A stretch of 14,323 nucleotides of DNA from Chitinophagaceae bacterium (GTDB lineage Bacteria; Bacteroidota; Bacteroidia; Chitinophagales; Chitinophagaceae). A program made the position numbers and the translations under genes. Under the pieces are notes generated by a model. That model made no database searches. It had not been told where the DNA came from and saw only the letters and a list, made by a program, of their open reading frames with translations. The stretch's first letter is position 1. Each line of letters starts with the position of its first letter. The stretch spans positions 1 to 14,323 of the forward strand of contig JAIPBY010000038.1 of NCBI GenBank assembly GCA_021738605.1. Reading direction: 5' to 3'. Shown piece after piece: positions 1-8,800 of the stretch.

Positions 1-51
1 GAGGTCAAACACCAATAATTGTACTTGCTCTAATTTTTCTAATAAATGCAT
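1..51 (-). CDS. N-terminal fragment of a possible HAD-family phosphatase (KdsC-like), cut by the window edge
   Basis: Only the first 17 codons are visible, reading leftward from an ATG at 51-49. They translate as MHLLEKLEQVQLLVFDL and the frame is open to the edge. A short amphipathic lead-in followed by hydrophobic residues and F-D-L is how HAD phosphatases begin, where the first Asp of DxDG is the nucleophile. The spacing resembles KdsC, the 3-deoxy-D-manno-octulosonate-8-phosphate phosphatase of lipopolysaccharide core synthesis. The second motif Asp lies outside the window, so the family is an inference. A perfect TAnnTTTG element lies 12 bases upstream on the same strand. The gene diverges from the hydrolase at 146. 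Confidence 0.45.
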   Translation of the reverse strand, partial: MHLLEKLEQVQLLVFDL

Positions 52-63
52 AATGAATGATAA

Positions 64-71
64 CAAAGTTA
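64..71 (-). promoter_or_regulatory. Candidate -7 element for the leftward gene at the window edge
   Basis: On the minus strand this reads TAACTTTG, a full match to the Bacteroidota -7 consensus TAnnTTTG. It ends 12 bases before the candidate ATG at 51, implying a very short leader. I see no good TTG-type -33 element at the usual distance, so support rests on the -7 match and its position. Confidence 0.35.
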
Positions 72-91
72 ATCTATTCAGGATAATTAGC

Positions 92-123
92 TTGACTCCC
101 CAAAATGCACTGCTGTATATTTG
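92..123 (+). promoter_or_regulatory. Bacteroidota-type promoter of the alpha/beta hydrolase gene
   Basis: TTG at 92-94 is followed after 21 bases by TATATTTG at 116-123. This fits the Bacteroidota primary sigma consensus, TTG at -33 and TAnnTTTG at -7 with a spacer of about 17-23 bases. Transcription would start a few bases after 123, giving a leader of roughly 15-20 bases before the ATG at 146. It is the best two-part promoter in the window. Confidence 0.6.
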
Positions 124-145
124 CAATTAAGCATAATTTCTAAAC

Positions 146-985
146 ATGACTACAGCACAGAAGCTGACCCTATTTTACCTTAAATCCAGTGTTAAAATAA
201 CCTCTCTCATCTCCCCCCAATGGGGTGCATCCATTGCGTTTAGCATTTTCTGTACCCCTTACCGAAAACCAAGAAATGTTCCCCCTCCCATTTTTCATCA
301 GGCTACTTCCTTTGATATACAGGTTGATGGTCTTACCATCCATGGATACCGTTGGAACCCTAATGCCCTCAAGAAAATCCTGATTTTACATGGTTTTGAA
401 TCAAGGGCCTTTAATTTTGACCGCTATATTACCCCATTGCTGAACAAAGGCTATGGTGTGGTGGCGATGGACGGCAAGGCACATGGAAATAGTGAGGGGA
501 AGACCACTACAGCGCCAGAATATGCGGAGATGATCAGGGTATTGGAAGAAAAACTAGGCAAATTTGACGGCTATATATCCCATTCTTTCGGAGGTATTGC
601 CTTATGCCTTTATCAGGAGAACCACAGCAATCCTGCTGCCAAAATGGTGTTGATTGCTCCAGCCACGGAAACCAAGTCTGCTATCGACCTTTTCAGCCAT
701 TTTTTTGGTCTAAACACCAAAATAAAGGAATCCATTTATGCATATATCAAGAAAAAATCAGGGAATGACGTATCCCATTACTCTATCAACAGGATTGCCC
801 CCAAGCTCGCCAATCCCATTCTTTGGATACATGACAAGGATGATGACATCACCCCCCTTTCGGATGTGAAACCATTGATGGACCTTTCTCCTGGCAATAT
901 TGAATTCATGATTACTGAAGGGCTTGGGCATAGAAAAATATACAAAGACACAGCAGTGATGAAAAGGATAATTGATTTCATTTAA
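146..985 (+). CDS. Alpha/beta hydrolase fold protein (serine hydrolase, substrate unknown)
   Basis: A 279-residue protein with the alpha/beta hydrolase layout. An HGF oxyanion-loop motif is at residues 82-84. The nucleophile elbow is S-H-S-F-G-G at 145-150, with Ser147 as likely nucleophile. An acidic cluster HDKDDD at 229-234 supplies the catalytic Asp (probably Asp233), and His262 in GLGHR completes the triad. The elbow departs from GxSxG in having Ser at its first position. A segment around 20-40 is fairly hydrophobic, but there is no clear signal peptide, so a cytoplasmic or membrane-associated location is likely. It could be an esterase, lipase or acyl-hydrolase; nothing nearby fixes the substrate. 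It has its own promoter and is separated from topA by 129 bases. Confidence 0.85.
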   Translation: MTTAQKLTLFYLKSSVKITSLISPQWGASIAFSIFCTPYRKPRNVPPPIFHQATSFDIQVDGLTIHGYRWNPNALKKILILHGFESRAFNFDRYITPLLNKGYGVVAMDGKAHGNSEGKTTTAPEYAEMIRVLEEKLGKFDGYISHSFGGIALCLYQENHSNPAAKMVLIAPATETKSAIDLFSHFFGLNTKIKESIYAYIKKKSGNDVSHYSINRIAPKLANPILWIHDKDDDITPLSDVKPLMDLSPGNIEFMITEGLGHRKIYKDTAVMKRIIDFI

Positions 986-992
986 GAACAGA

Positions 993-1026
993 TTTGTTAG
1001 AATTCATTCGCTTTATCTTATTATTG
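993..1026 (+). promoter_or_regulatory. Possible topA promoter
   Basis: TTTG at 993-996 and TATTATTG at 1019-1026 (one mismatch to TAnnTTTG) are separated by 22 bases. The -7 part overlaps the first arm of the inverted repeats at 1024-1077, so any protein or structure there could affect initiation. The match is imperfect and this is a tentative call. Confidence 0.3.
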
Positions 1027-1077
1027 CATCGTGATGCACATCGGTTCAAGGAGTAAAACCCCGATCAATCGATGCAA
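1024..1077 (+). repeat. Nested inverted repeats in the leader of topA
   Basis: TTGCATCG at 1024-1031 is exactly complementary to CGATGCAA at 1070-1077, and inside them ATCGG at 1040-1044 pairs with CCGAT at 1061-1065. The first arm also belongs to a tight palindrome, TGCATC-GT-GATGCA at 1025-1038, so two mutually exclusive folds are possible. The element lies 37 bases before the topA start. It could be an operator for a dimeric repressor, a structured mRNA leader, or a terminator for the hydrolase transcript, although no T tract follows. It matches no riboswitch class I recognise. Confidence 0.55.
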
Positions 1078-1114
1078 CAATTGGTGAGAAAACATATCAG
1101 AAGAGAAAGTAAAA

Positions 1115-3457
1115 ATGGCAAAAAACCTACTTATAGTTGAGTCCCCGGCTAAAGCAAAAACCATTGAAAAAATTCTTGGTAGTGACTTTGAAGTGAAAAG
1201 CTGTTTTGGTCATATCCGCGACCTTGAGAAGAGTGAAATGGGGATTGACATTAAAAAAGGCTTCAAACCCAGGTATATTGTTCCGGAGGAAAAGGAAAAA
1301 GTGGTCAAAGAACTGAAGCAAATCGCCAAAAAATCTGGCGAAGTATGGCTCGCAACGGATGAGGACCGCGAAGGTGAGGCCATCAGCTGGCATCTTTGTG
1401 AAGTGTTGGGTCTGGATCCTGCCACCACAAAGCGTATTGTTTTCCACGAGATCACCAAACCAGCGATCCGTGCTGCTGTTGAAAAACCAAGAACAGTGAA
1501 CATGAACCTTGTCAATGCACAACAGGCAAGGCGTATTCTTGACAGGATTGTAGGATTTGAAATTTCCCCTATCCTTTGGCGCAAAATGAGCATGAGGGGG
1601 AACCTTAGTGCAGGACGTGTTCAAAGTGTTGCGGTTCGTTTGATTGTTGAGCGTGAAAGGTCTATCAATGGTTTCACAGCCACTGGTAGCTTTAAGGTAG
1701 AGGGTTTCTTCAAGGCAAAAGACATCAACGGAAAGCAGGTCATTTTCAAAGCAGAAGGAGCCAAGAAAAATACACAGCAAGATGCTGAGCAGTTTCTCCA
1801 AGGTTGTATAGGTGCGGGTTATACCGTAAAAGATGTCCAAAAGAAACCAGCTAAAAAATCACCGGCTGCCCCATTCACCACTTCTACCCTTCAGCAGGAA
1901 GCAAGCAGGAAATTAGGATATGGTGTAAGCAAGACCATGCTGATTGCCCAGAAATTGTACGAAGCTGGTCATATCACCTACATGAGAACTGATAGTGTTT
2001 CATTGAGTGAAACCGCCAGGGGTGATATTTCAAAACAGATCACTGACAGTTATGGCAAGGAATACCTTCAGGAAAGGAAATTCAAAAATAAAAATGAATC
2101 AGCCCAAGAAGCCCATGAAGCAATCAGGCCAACCTATATGGACAAGCCAACAGTTGAAATTGCTGATGGCCAACGCCTGTATGAGCTGATTTGGAAAAGA
2201 ACCATGGCTTCCCAGATGGCAGATGCTGAACTGGAAAAGACCATTGCTGAAATAACCATTTCTACCCAACAAGAATTGCTCAAGGCAGAAGGTGAAGTGA
2301 TGAAATTTGAGGGTTTTCTCAAAGTATACAATGAGAGCAGGGATGAGGAAGATGAAAACGAAGAACCATCCACTGAAGGCATGCTCCCTCCTCTGGCCAA
2401 AGGTCAACAGCTCGAATTGAATGAAATGTTGGCCACTGAACGCTTCACAAGAGCGCAGCCAAGGTATACAGAAGCCTCTTTGGTAAAGAAAATGGAAGAA
2501 CTCGGCATCGGCCGACCATCTACCTATGCGCCAACTATTTCAACCATCCTCAAAAGAGGATATGTGGAGAAGAGAGACAAAGAAGGGGTTAAAAGGGATT
2601 ATCGTGTATTAAAGCTCAGCAACAATGTCATCTCTAAAGCCTTAGAACAAGAGAATACGGGTGCTGAAAAATCAAAATTGTTCCCAACAGACCTTGGCTC
2701 TGTGGTAACCGATTTTCTGATCCAGCATTTCGATCAAGTGCTGGATTATGGTTTTACGGCCAAGATTGAAAACGAATTTGACAGCATTGCAGATGGCAAT
2801 GAAGACTGGGGGAAAATGCTCAAGGATTTCTATGCTCCTTTCAAAAAGGACGTAGACTCTACCATGGAAACGGCAGAACGCATCAGCGGAGAGAGAGAGC
2901 TGGGCCATGAAGCCATCACAGGGAAACGTGTTATTGCCCGCATGGGTCGTTATGGCCCGATGGTGCAAATTGGCGAAACCACTGAAGAGGAAAAACCGAG
3001 GTTTGCCAAACTGAAGACTGAACAAAGCATAGAAACCATCAACCTCGAACAGGCCATGGAATTGTTCAAACTCCCCAGGGTTCTCGGGGAATTTGAGAAT
3101 GAGCCCGTGCAGGTCAATATTGGCAGATTTGGCCCATATATTGCACACGACAAAAAGTTTTATTCCCTTTCAAAGGAATATGATCCATACGAAATAACAC
3201 TTGATGTTGCCATCCCTCTCATATCTGAAAAGAGAAAAGCAAAGGATGAAAGGACCATTAAAATCTTCGAAAAGGAAAAAATCCAGTTGCTGAAAGGACC
3301 TTACGGACCCTATATCAAGAAAGGATTGAAAAACTTCCCCATTCCGAAGGAAAAGCAAGAGAATGTTCAGGATCTCAGTATTGAAGAGGTACAGGCAATG
3401 ATTGAACATGCCATTGCCAACCCTACCCGTGGCAAAAGAAGGGCACCCAAAAAATAA
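1115..3457 (+). CDS. topA: DNA topoisomerase I (type IA)
   Basis: This 780-residue enzyme relaxes negative supercoils by transient single-strand cleavage. The N-terminal TOPRIM domain shows VESPAKAKT with Glu9 and the Mg-binding DEDREGE at 82-88. SAGRVQSV is at 165-172 and the catalytic tyrosine is Tyr289 in ITYMRTDS. A GIGRPSTY motif follows in the core. The C-terminal part carries three short repeats of the GRYGP/GRFGP/GPYGP type and ends in a basic tail. Only three cysteines occur, so the tetracysteine zinc fingers of the E. coli enzyme are absent; zinc-free C-terminal repeats are common in topoisomerase I outside the Gammaproteobacteria. The ATG is unambiguous because MAKNLLIVESPAKA is the usual start. 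Two genes follow closely downstream. Confidence 0.98.
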   Translation: MAKNLLIVESPAKAKTIEKILGSDFEVKSCFGHIRDLEKSEMGIDIKKGFKPRYIVPEEKEKVVKELKQIAKKSGEVWLATDEDREGEAISWHLCEVLGLDPATTKRIVFHEITKPAIRAAVEKPRTVNMNLVNAQQARRILDRIVGFEISPILWRKMSMRGNLSAGRVQSVAVRLIVERERSINGFTATGSFKVEGFFKAKDINGKQVIFKAEGAKKNTQQDAEQFLQGCIGAGYTVKDVQKKPAKKSPAAPFTTSTLQQEASRKLGYGVSKTMLIAQKLYEAGHITYMRTDSVSLSETARGDISKQITDSYGKEYLQERKFKNKNESAQEAHEAIRPTYMDKPTVEIADGQRLYELIWKRTMASQMADAELEKTIAEITISTQQELLKAEGEVMKFEGFLKVYNESRDEEDENEEPSTEGMLPPLAKGQQLELNEMLATERFTRAQPRYTEASLVKKMEELGIGRPSTYAPTISTILKRGYVEKRDKEGVKRDYRVLKLSNNVISKALEQENTGAEKSKLFPTDLGSVVTDFLIQHFDQVLDYGFTAKIENEFDSIADGNEDWGKMLKDFYAPFKKDVDSTMETAERISGERELGHEAITGKRVIARMGRYGPMVQIGETTEEEKPRFAKLKTEQSIETINLEQAMELFKLPRVLGEFENEPVQVNIGRFGPYIAHDKKFYSLSKEYDPYEITLDVAIPLISEKRKAKDERTIKIFEKEKIQLLKGPYGPYIKKGLKNFPIPKEKQENVQDLSIEEVQAMIEHAIANPTRGKRRAPKK

Positions 3458-3462
3458 TTGAA

Positions 3463-3467
3463 AAGGA
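3463..3467 (+). promoter_or_regulatory. Ribosome binding site that decides the start of the SirB1-like gene
   Basis: AAGGA lies 7 bases before the ATG at 3475 and only 4 bases before an in-frame TTG at 3472. The spacing favours the ATG. This is one of the few Shine-Dalgarno-like sequences in the window. Confidence 0.5.
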
Positions 3468-3474
3468 TCGGTTG

Positions 3475-4341
3475 ATGATCAACACAACAGGTGAAATAAA
3501 TGCATTGCTGAATCTTATTGAAGATCCAGACGATGAGGTTTATCATACAATTACAAAACGATTCATCGGATTTGGACAGGAAATTATCCCAATACTGAAT
3601 GAGTTTCAGGAACTAACTGATGATCCTGTTCAAGTGTCAAAAATCAATTCCATTATTGCTCAGATTTCGATTTCCTGTCTTGAAAATGCGCTAACGGATT
3701 GGCTAAATTGTGAAGACCAATCAGTACTTGAAGCCTCTGTGTTTATCGCAGCATACTTAAATCCTGAATACGACAGGGATTGGTTGTTCTTCGAAGTTGA
3801 AAAGATCAGAAAAACCATCTGGCTTGAGTTGAATGATTACCTGACACCACTTGAAGAAATCAACATCCTCAATAAAATCATTTTTGGTCATTACAACTAC
3901 AAGGGAGTTGAACTGGATCATTCATCAACTACCCATTTTGATCCCTCCCATTTGCTCAGGAACAAGGTTTCCAATACTTTCCCCCTGGCATCCCTTTATC
4001 TGATCATTGCTGAAATGTTAGGTGTAACGATTTTGCCAGCTGAAATCCCCCAACAAAATCTCCTTTGTTATGTGGAAGAAGGCAGTTCTATCATAACCGT
4101 GGAAGGAAGTGATATCCTCTTTTTCCTTGACCCATTGAATGGGCAGGTCTATACCCACCGCGATGTAGAGAATTATGTAAAAAAAATGAACCTGGCTCAT
4201 CCACCTGTAACGTACACACCCTCCAATCCTAAAAAATTTGTTCAACGATGGCTCAAAGAAATAGCCAAAGCCGAACAAATGAAAGGAGAAATTGAGCGTC
4301 ACAAAGCGCTTCTGAAGCTCATTTCGGCTATAGATGCCTGA
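3475..4341 (+). CDS. SirB1 / transglutaminase-like family protein (Transglut_core2 type), divergent
   Basis: A 288-residue soluble protein with no signal peptide. Residues about 1-100 are helical and repeat-like. The part from about 126 to 238 follows the SirB1/YchA pattern: a 'N-x-I-I-F' stretch near 132-137, a Pro-Leu-x-S-L-Y-L helix around 170-176, then 'I-A-E-M-L-G-V', and later F-L-D-P-L-N-G near 217-223. SirB1-type proteins normally carry a P-x-H-F motif after the helix; here the equivalent is P-Q-Q-N at 192-195, so the conserved His appears lost. Family members lack a proven enzymatic role and this one may be non-catalytic. It begins 17 bases after topA and is probably co-transcribed with it. 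Family assignment is from remembered patterns. Confidence 0.65.
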   Translation: MINTTGEINALLNLIEDPDDEVYHTITKRFIGFGQEIIPILNEFQELTDDPVQVSKINSIIAQISISCLENALTDWLNCEDQSVLEASVFIAAYLNPEYDRDWLFFEVEKIRKTIWLELNDYLTPLEEINILNKIIFGHYNYKGVELDHSSTTHFDPSHLLRNKVSNTFPLASLYLIIAEMLGVTILPAEIPQQNLLCYVEEGSSIITVEGSDILFFLDPLNGQVYTHRDVENYVKKMNLAHPPVTYTPSNPKKFVQRWLKEIAKAEQMKGEIERHKALLKLISAIDA

Positions 4342-4393
4342 TTCTTTTAAAGTATCACAATTGTTTTGGCTAATTTTAGTCAAATCCTTTTGC

Positions 4394-4726
4394 ATGACCA
4401 TTTCCTGGAATGATTTTGAAAAAATTGACATCCGCTGCGGCACCATCCTTTCCGTAAAGCCTTTTGAAAAAGCATTAAAACCCGCTTTTCAGCTGGAAAT
4501 TGATTTTGGTACATTGGGTATCAAGCGTTCATCTGCACAAATCACCCATTATTATTCCATTGAATCCCTGTTGGGAAGGCAGGTGATGGCCGTGGTCAAT
4601 TTTCCACCCAAGCAAATCGCCAATTTTTTCAGTGAATGCCTGGTCTTGGGGGTTTATGACAGCAACGACCAGGTTGTGCTGTTGGAGGCTGGTATGAAAG
4701 TAGAAAATGGAGCGAAAATTGGTTAG
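4394..4726 (+). CDS. csaA: CsaA-type tRNA-binding (OB-fold) protein
   Basis: Starting at the ATG at 4394 gives 110 residues, the usual CsaA length, opening with MTISWNDFEKIDIRCG as the family does. RSSAQIT at 45-51 and NFPPKQIANFFSECLVLG at 69-86 are the tRNA-binding-domain signatures that dimeric CsaA shares with the C-terminal domain of methionyl-tRNA synthetase. In Bacillus subtilis CsaA has been described as an export chaperone; an RNA-related role is equally plausible here. The frame stays open to an ATG at 4334, which would overlap the previous gene by 8 bases and add 20 residues rich in hydrophobics. The family alignment favours the shorter form. It is probably the last gene of the topA cluster. 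Confidence 0.85.
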   Translation: MTISWNDFEKIDIRCGTILSVKPFEKALKPAFQLEIDFGTLGIKRSSAQITHYYSIESLLGRQVMAVVNFPPKQIANFFSECLVLGVYDSNDQVVLLEAGMKVENGAKIG

Positions 4727-4794
4727 CAGGATTTTTATCATAAAATCATCAAATTCAATATGTTTCAAAGGAATTTCAACTTATTTTCGTTAAT

Positions 4795-5832
4795 ATGAAA
4801 AAGTTCAGCGCTGCCCTTGCCCTTTTGTTGGCATTATTTGCCTGTGAAGAGAAAAAAGATGCTAAAAAGCCACAAGATGCGTCCAAAAATGGCCCTGTTT
4901 CTGTTGAGGCTATGATCATCAAGGCTACAACTGTTTCCGAGTCTATCGAAGTGGCCGGTAATATCCTTCCTTTCGAACTTACCGAGATTCGTCCTGAGAT
5001 TTCCGGAAGGGTTATCCAGCTCAATTTCAAAGAAGGTTCCACTGTTGCAAAAGATGTTTTGCTTGTCAAATTATTTGACGGAGACCTTCAGGCACAACTC
5101 AAAAAATTGAAGGTTCAGTTACAAATCGCAGAAAAAACAGAAGAACGCCAAAGGGAACTCCTGAAAATAAGTGGTATCAGTCAGCAGGATTATGACCTTA
5201 GCCTTTTACAGGTTAACAACATCAAAGCCGATATTGAATTGACCATGGTAAATATTGGGAAAACTGAAATCCATGCGCCTTATGCAGGAAGGATGGGACT
5301 CAGGAACATCAGCCTTGGCGCTTATATTACTCCAGCCAATATCCTGACAACCCTCAGTCAGGTGAACATGAAAAAAATCAGCTTCAGCATCCCTGAGAAA
5401 TACAGCAATGATATCAGGCCAGGCATGTCTGTTGCTTTTGGTATCGAAGGAAAAGAGGGTACCTACAACGCCACCATCCTGGCTTCAGAAACAGTGATCG
5501 AATCTGAAACCAGGAACCTCAAAATACTCGCAACCATCAATGATGGAAACAATAACCTCGTGCCCGGTTCCTTTGCAAAAGTTGGTCTTACCCTGGGTTC
5601 AAATGATGCTGCTGTGATGGTACCATCACAGTGCATCGTACCAAGTGCCCGCACCAAACAACTGCTGCTCTACCGGAACGGCAAACCTGAATTTGTAAGC
5701 GTGACCACTGGGTTGAGGAATGCAGAGAATGTTCAAATAACCAGCGGGATAAAGCCGGGCGATACGGTCATCACAACAGGTCTTCTCTTTATCAGAAAAG
5801 ATTCAAAGGTGAAACTCAGCAAAGTAAATTAG
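4795..5832 (+). CDS. RND efflux periplasmic adaptor (membrane fusion protein), lipoprotein
   Basis: A 345-residue adaptor linking the inner-membrane pump to the outer-membrane channel. The N-terminus is a lipoprotein signal: MKK, a hydrophobic run, then lipobox L-F-A-C with Cys17 as the lipidated residue. Lipoyl half-motifs lie at about 62-95 (IRPEISGRV) and 156-185 (IHAPYAGRMG), separated by a short alpha-hairpin. A beta-barrel domain spans about 191-265 (PGSFAKVGL near its end) and the membrane-proximal domain follows to the end (GIKPGDTVITTGL). The hairpin is short, about 55 residues, shorter than in E. coli AcrA. A near-consensus -7 element, TATTTTCG at 4782-4789, ends 5 bases before the ATG, so the message may be almost leaderless. 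First gene of the three-gene pump operon. Confidence 0.93.
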   Translation: MKKFSAALALLLALFACEEKKDAKKPQDASKNGPVSVEAMIIKATTVSESIEVAGNILPFELTEIRPEISGRVIQLNFKEGSTVAKDVLLVKLFDGDLQAQLKKLKVQLQIAEKTEERQRELLKISGISQQDYDLSLLQVNNIKADIELTMVNIGKTEIHAPYAGRMGLRNISLGAYITPANILTTLSQVNMKKISFSIPEKYSNDIRPGMSVAFGIEGKEGTYNATILASETVIESETRNLKILATINDGNNNLVPGSFAKVGLTLGSNDAAVMVPSQCIVPSARTKQLLLYRNGKPEFVSVTTGLRNAENVQITSGIKPGDTVITTGLLFIRKDSKVKLSKVN

Positions 5833-5853
5833 TAACAACCCAATACTGGCCCA

Positions 5854-8800
5854 ATGAATCTTTCTGAATTAAGCATAAAAAGACCGGTCTTTGCAGTTGT
5901 ATGCAGTATCGTTATCATCATTTTTGGTGCCATTGGCTATAGTTTTTTGGGTGTCAGGGAATACCCTGCTATTGACCCTCCGGTGGTCAATGTAAGGACC
6001 AGCTATACAGGAGCCAATGCAGAAATCATCGAACAACAGGTTACTGAACCCATTGAAAAAGCCGTGAATGGTGTTGAGGGCGTGAAAAACATCACCTCTT
6101 CCAGTTCACAGGGTAGCAGCAGCATTACGGTAGAATTTGAATTGGGTGTTGACCTCGAAAAGGCTGCCAATGATGTAAGGGAAAAGGTTTCTCAGGTAGC
6201 AGGAAGGCTTCCACAAGACATTGACGCACCGCCTACGGTGGCCAAACAAGACTCCGATTCTGATCCGATTGTTTTCATACAGATGCAGAGCAACAAAAGG
6301 ACCCTGCTCGACCTATCTGACCTGGCAGAAAATATTGTGCAGGAAAGGTTGCAGACCATTCCGGGTGTAAGTGGCGTAAGTGTATTTGGACAACGCCCCG
6401 CCATGAGGATTTGGTTTGACCCCGTCAGGCTCTCTGCATATAAACTTACCATCCAGGATGTAAAGTCAGCCCTCGACCGCGAAAACATAGAATTGCCTGG
6501 TGGAAAGGTTCGTGGAAACACCACCGAGATGACCGTTAAGGCCTATGGAAAGCTTACTTCAGAAGAGGATTTCAATGACCTGATCATCAAACAAACAGAG
6601 GGCAAGAGCATCCGGTTGAAAGACGTTGGATATGCCATCATTGGGCCTGAAAATGAGGAATCGGCTACAAGGAAAAACAATATTCGTTCGGTGAACCTTG
6701 GTGTGGTTGCCCAGCCCGGATCCAACCAGGTTGCCATTGCCGATGAATTGTACAAACGGATTGATGTCATCAAAAAAGATTTGCCTCCAGACATTATCCT
6801 TGAAGTAGGTTACGATAAAACACAGTTTGTCAGGAAGGCCATCACAGAAGTGAAAGAAACCCTGATCATTGCCATTTTGCTGGTGGTCATCATCATCTTT
6901 TTGTTCTTCAGGGAATGGTCCATTGCCTTCCGGCCTTTGATCGATATTCCTGTAGCCCTTGTTGGCGCGTTCTTCATCATGTATATTTTTGGATTTTCCA
7001 TCAATGTATTGACACTCCTCTCATTGGTGCTTGCGACAGGATTGGTGGTGGATGATGGAATTGTGGTTACGGAAAATATTTACAAGAAGATAGAACAAGG
7101 AATGGACAAGTGGAAGGCGGCGAGAGAAGGCTCGAAAGAGATTTTCTTTGCTGTCGTCTCAACCTCCATCACGCTGGCCATCGTATTTCTTCCCATCATC
7201 TTCTTGCAAGGATTTGTAGGCCGGCTGTTCAGGGAATTCGGAATTGTTGTAGCCGGTGCGGTGTTGATTTCAGCTTTTGTATCGCTATCACTCACACCGG
7301 TATTGAACATCTACCTGACCAAGAAAAATGTACACAAGCACTCATGGTTCTATACCAAATCTGAACCTTTTTTCAGGGGCATGGAATCAGGATACCAACG
7401 CTGGCTGGCAGCCTTCATGCGCAAAAGATGGATTGCCTTCATCATTGTATTGGCCTGCGTAGGCGCCATATATTTTGTTGGAACAAAACTTCCATCTGAA
7501 CTGGCTCCCTTGGAAGATAGGAACAGGCTGAGAACCAGTATCCTTGCACCTGAAGGAACAGACTTTGATTACATGGACCAGGCGGTTTACGACATTACTG
7601 AAAAGATCATGGATTCAGTACCTGAGCGCTATGTGGTATTGTCTTTTGCACCTAATTTCTCAGGTTCTGGTGGAGCCAATGCAGCTTCCATCAGCATGGG
7701 ACTTGTGGATGCCAGCGAGAGGAAGCGCAGCCAGAATGAGATTGCACAGAGCATGAACAAAATGTTCAAAGATTATACAGATGTGAGGGTACTCGTTTTG
7801 CAAGAGCAGACCATTTCTGTTGGACAGGCCAGCAGGGGGCAGTTGCCGGTGCAGTTCGTTTTGCAGAACCTCAATTTTGACAAGCTCAAAGAAAAGGTTC
7901 CCATGTTCATGGATGAGGTTGTGAAGAGCCCTGTTTTCCAGGGCAATGATGTCAACCTCAAATTCAACAAACCTGAATTGCAGGTAACCATTGACAGGCT
8001 CAAAGCCGGAGAATTGGGCATTTCCATCCTTGATATTTCCAATACCCTTCAACTTGCGCTCAGCGGAAGAAGATTTGGCTACTTTATCCGGAACGGCAAA
8101 CAATATGAAGTAATCGGACAGGTAGACAGAAAAGACAGGGATGCCCCGCTTGACCTCAAGTCTTTTTACCTGCGCAGCAAAACAGGACAGCTGATCCAAT
8201 TGGACAACCTTGTGACTATTTCTGAAACGGCCACTCCCCCAACCATTTACCATTACAACAGGTTAAAGAGTGCCATTGTTTCTGCAGGCCTGGCCAATGG
8301 TAAAACACTTGGAGACGGTATAAAAGAGATGGAGCGTATTTCAAAAAAAGTGTTGGATGAATCATTTACCACAAGCCTCAGTGGATCTTCAAGGGATTTT
8401 GCTGAGAGTTCCTCCAATACACAAAATGCCTTCTTGCTGGCCCTCGTCTTGATCTTCCTGGTTTTGGCGGCACAATTTGAAAGCTTTGTTGATCCGTTGA
8501 TCATCATGATTACCGTTCCTCTGGCCCTTGCCGGTGCAGTGATCAGTTTATCTGTTTTTGGACAGTCGCTCAATATCTTCTCCCAGATTGGTATCATCAT
8601 GCTGATTGGTCTGGTTACTAAAAACGGTATCCTCATCGTTGAGTTCGCCAACCAGCAAAGGGAAAAAGGAATGAACAAGATTGATGCTGTGTTGGACGCA
8701 TCTGTAGCACGTTTGAGGCCAATCCTGATGACAACCCTTGCCACAGCCCTTGGCGCATTGCCCATTGCCATGGCGCTGGGATCTGCAGGAAAAAGCCGGA

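Noticed and set aside
1127..1840. 237-codon open frame on the minus strand opposite topA
   Set aside because: It is antisense to a certain gene, and its translation is low-complexity and Cys/Phe-rich with no recognisable family.
3472..3474. TTG start for the SirB1-like gene
   Set aside because: An ATG follows immediately at better spacing from AAGGA.
4334..4393. 20-residue N-terminal extension of CsaA from an ATG overlapping the previous gene
   Set aside because: The family starts at MTISWxDF, and the extension is hydrophobic and unlike CsaA.
4730..4747. GATTTT / AAAATC hairpin after csaA as a terminator
   Set aside because: A 6-bp, almost all A/T stem with no T tract beyond it is too weak to call.
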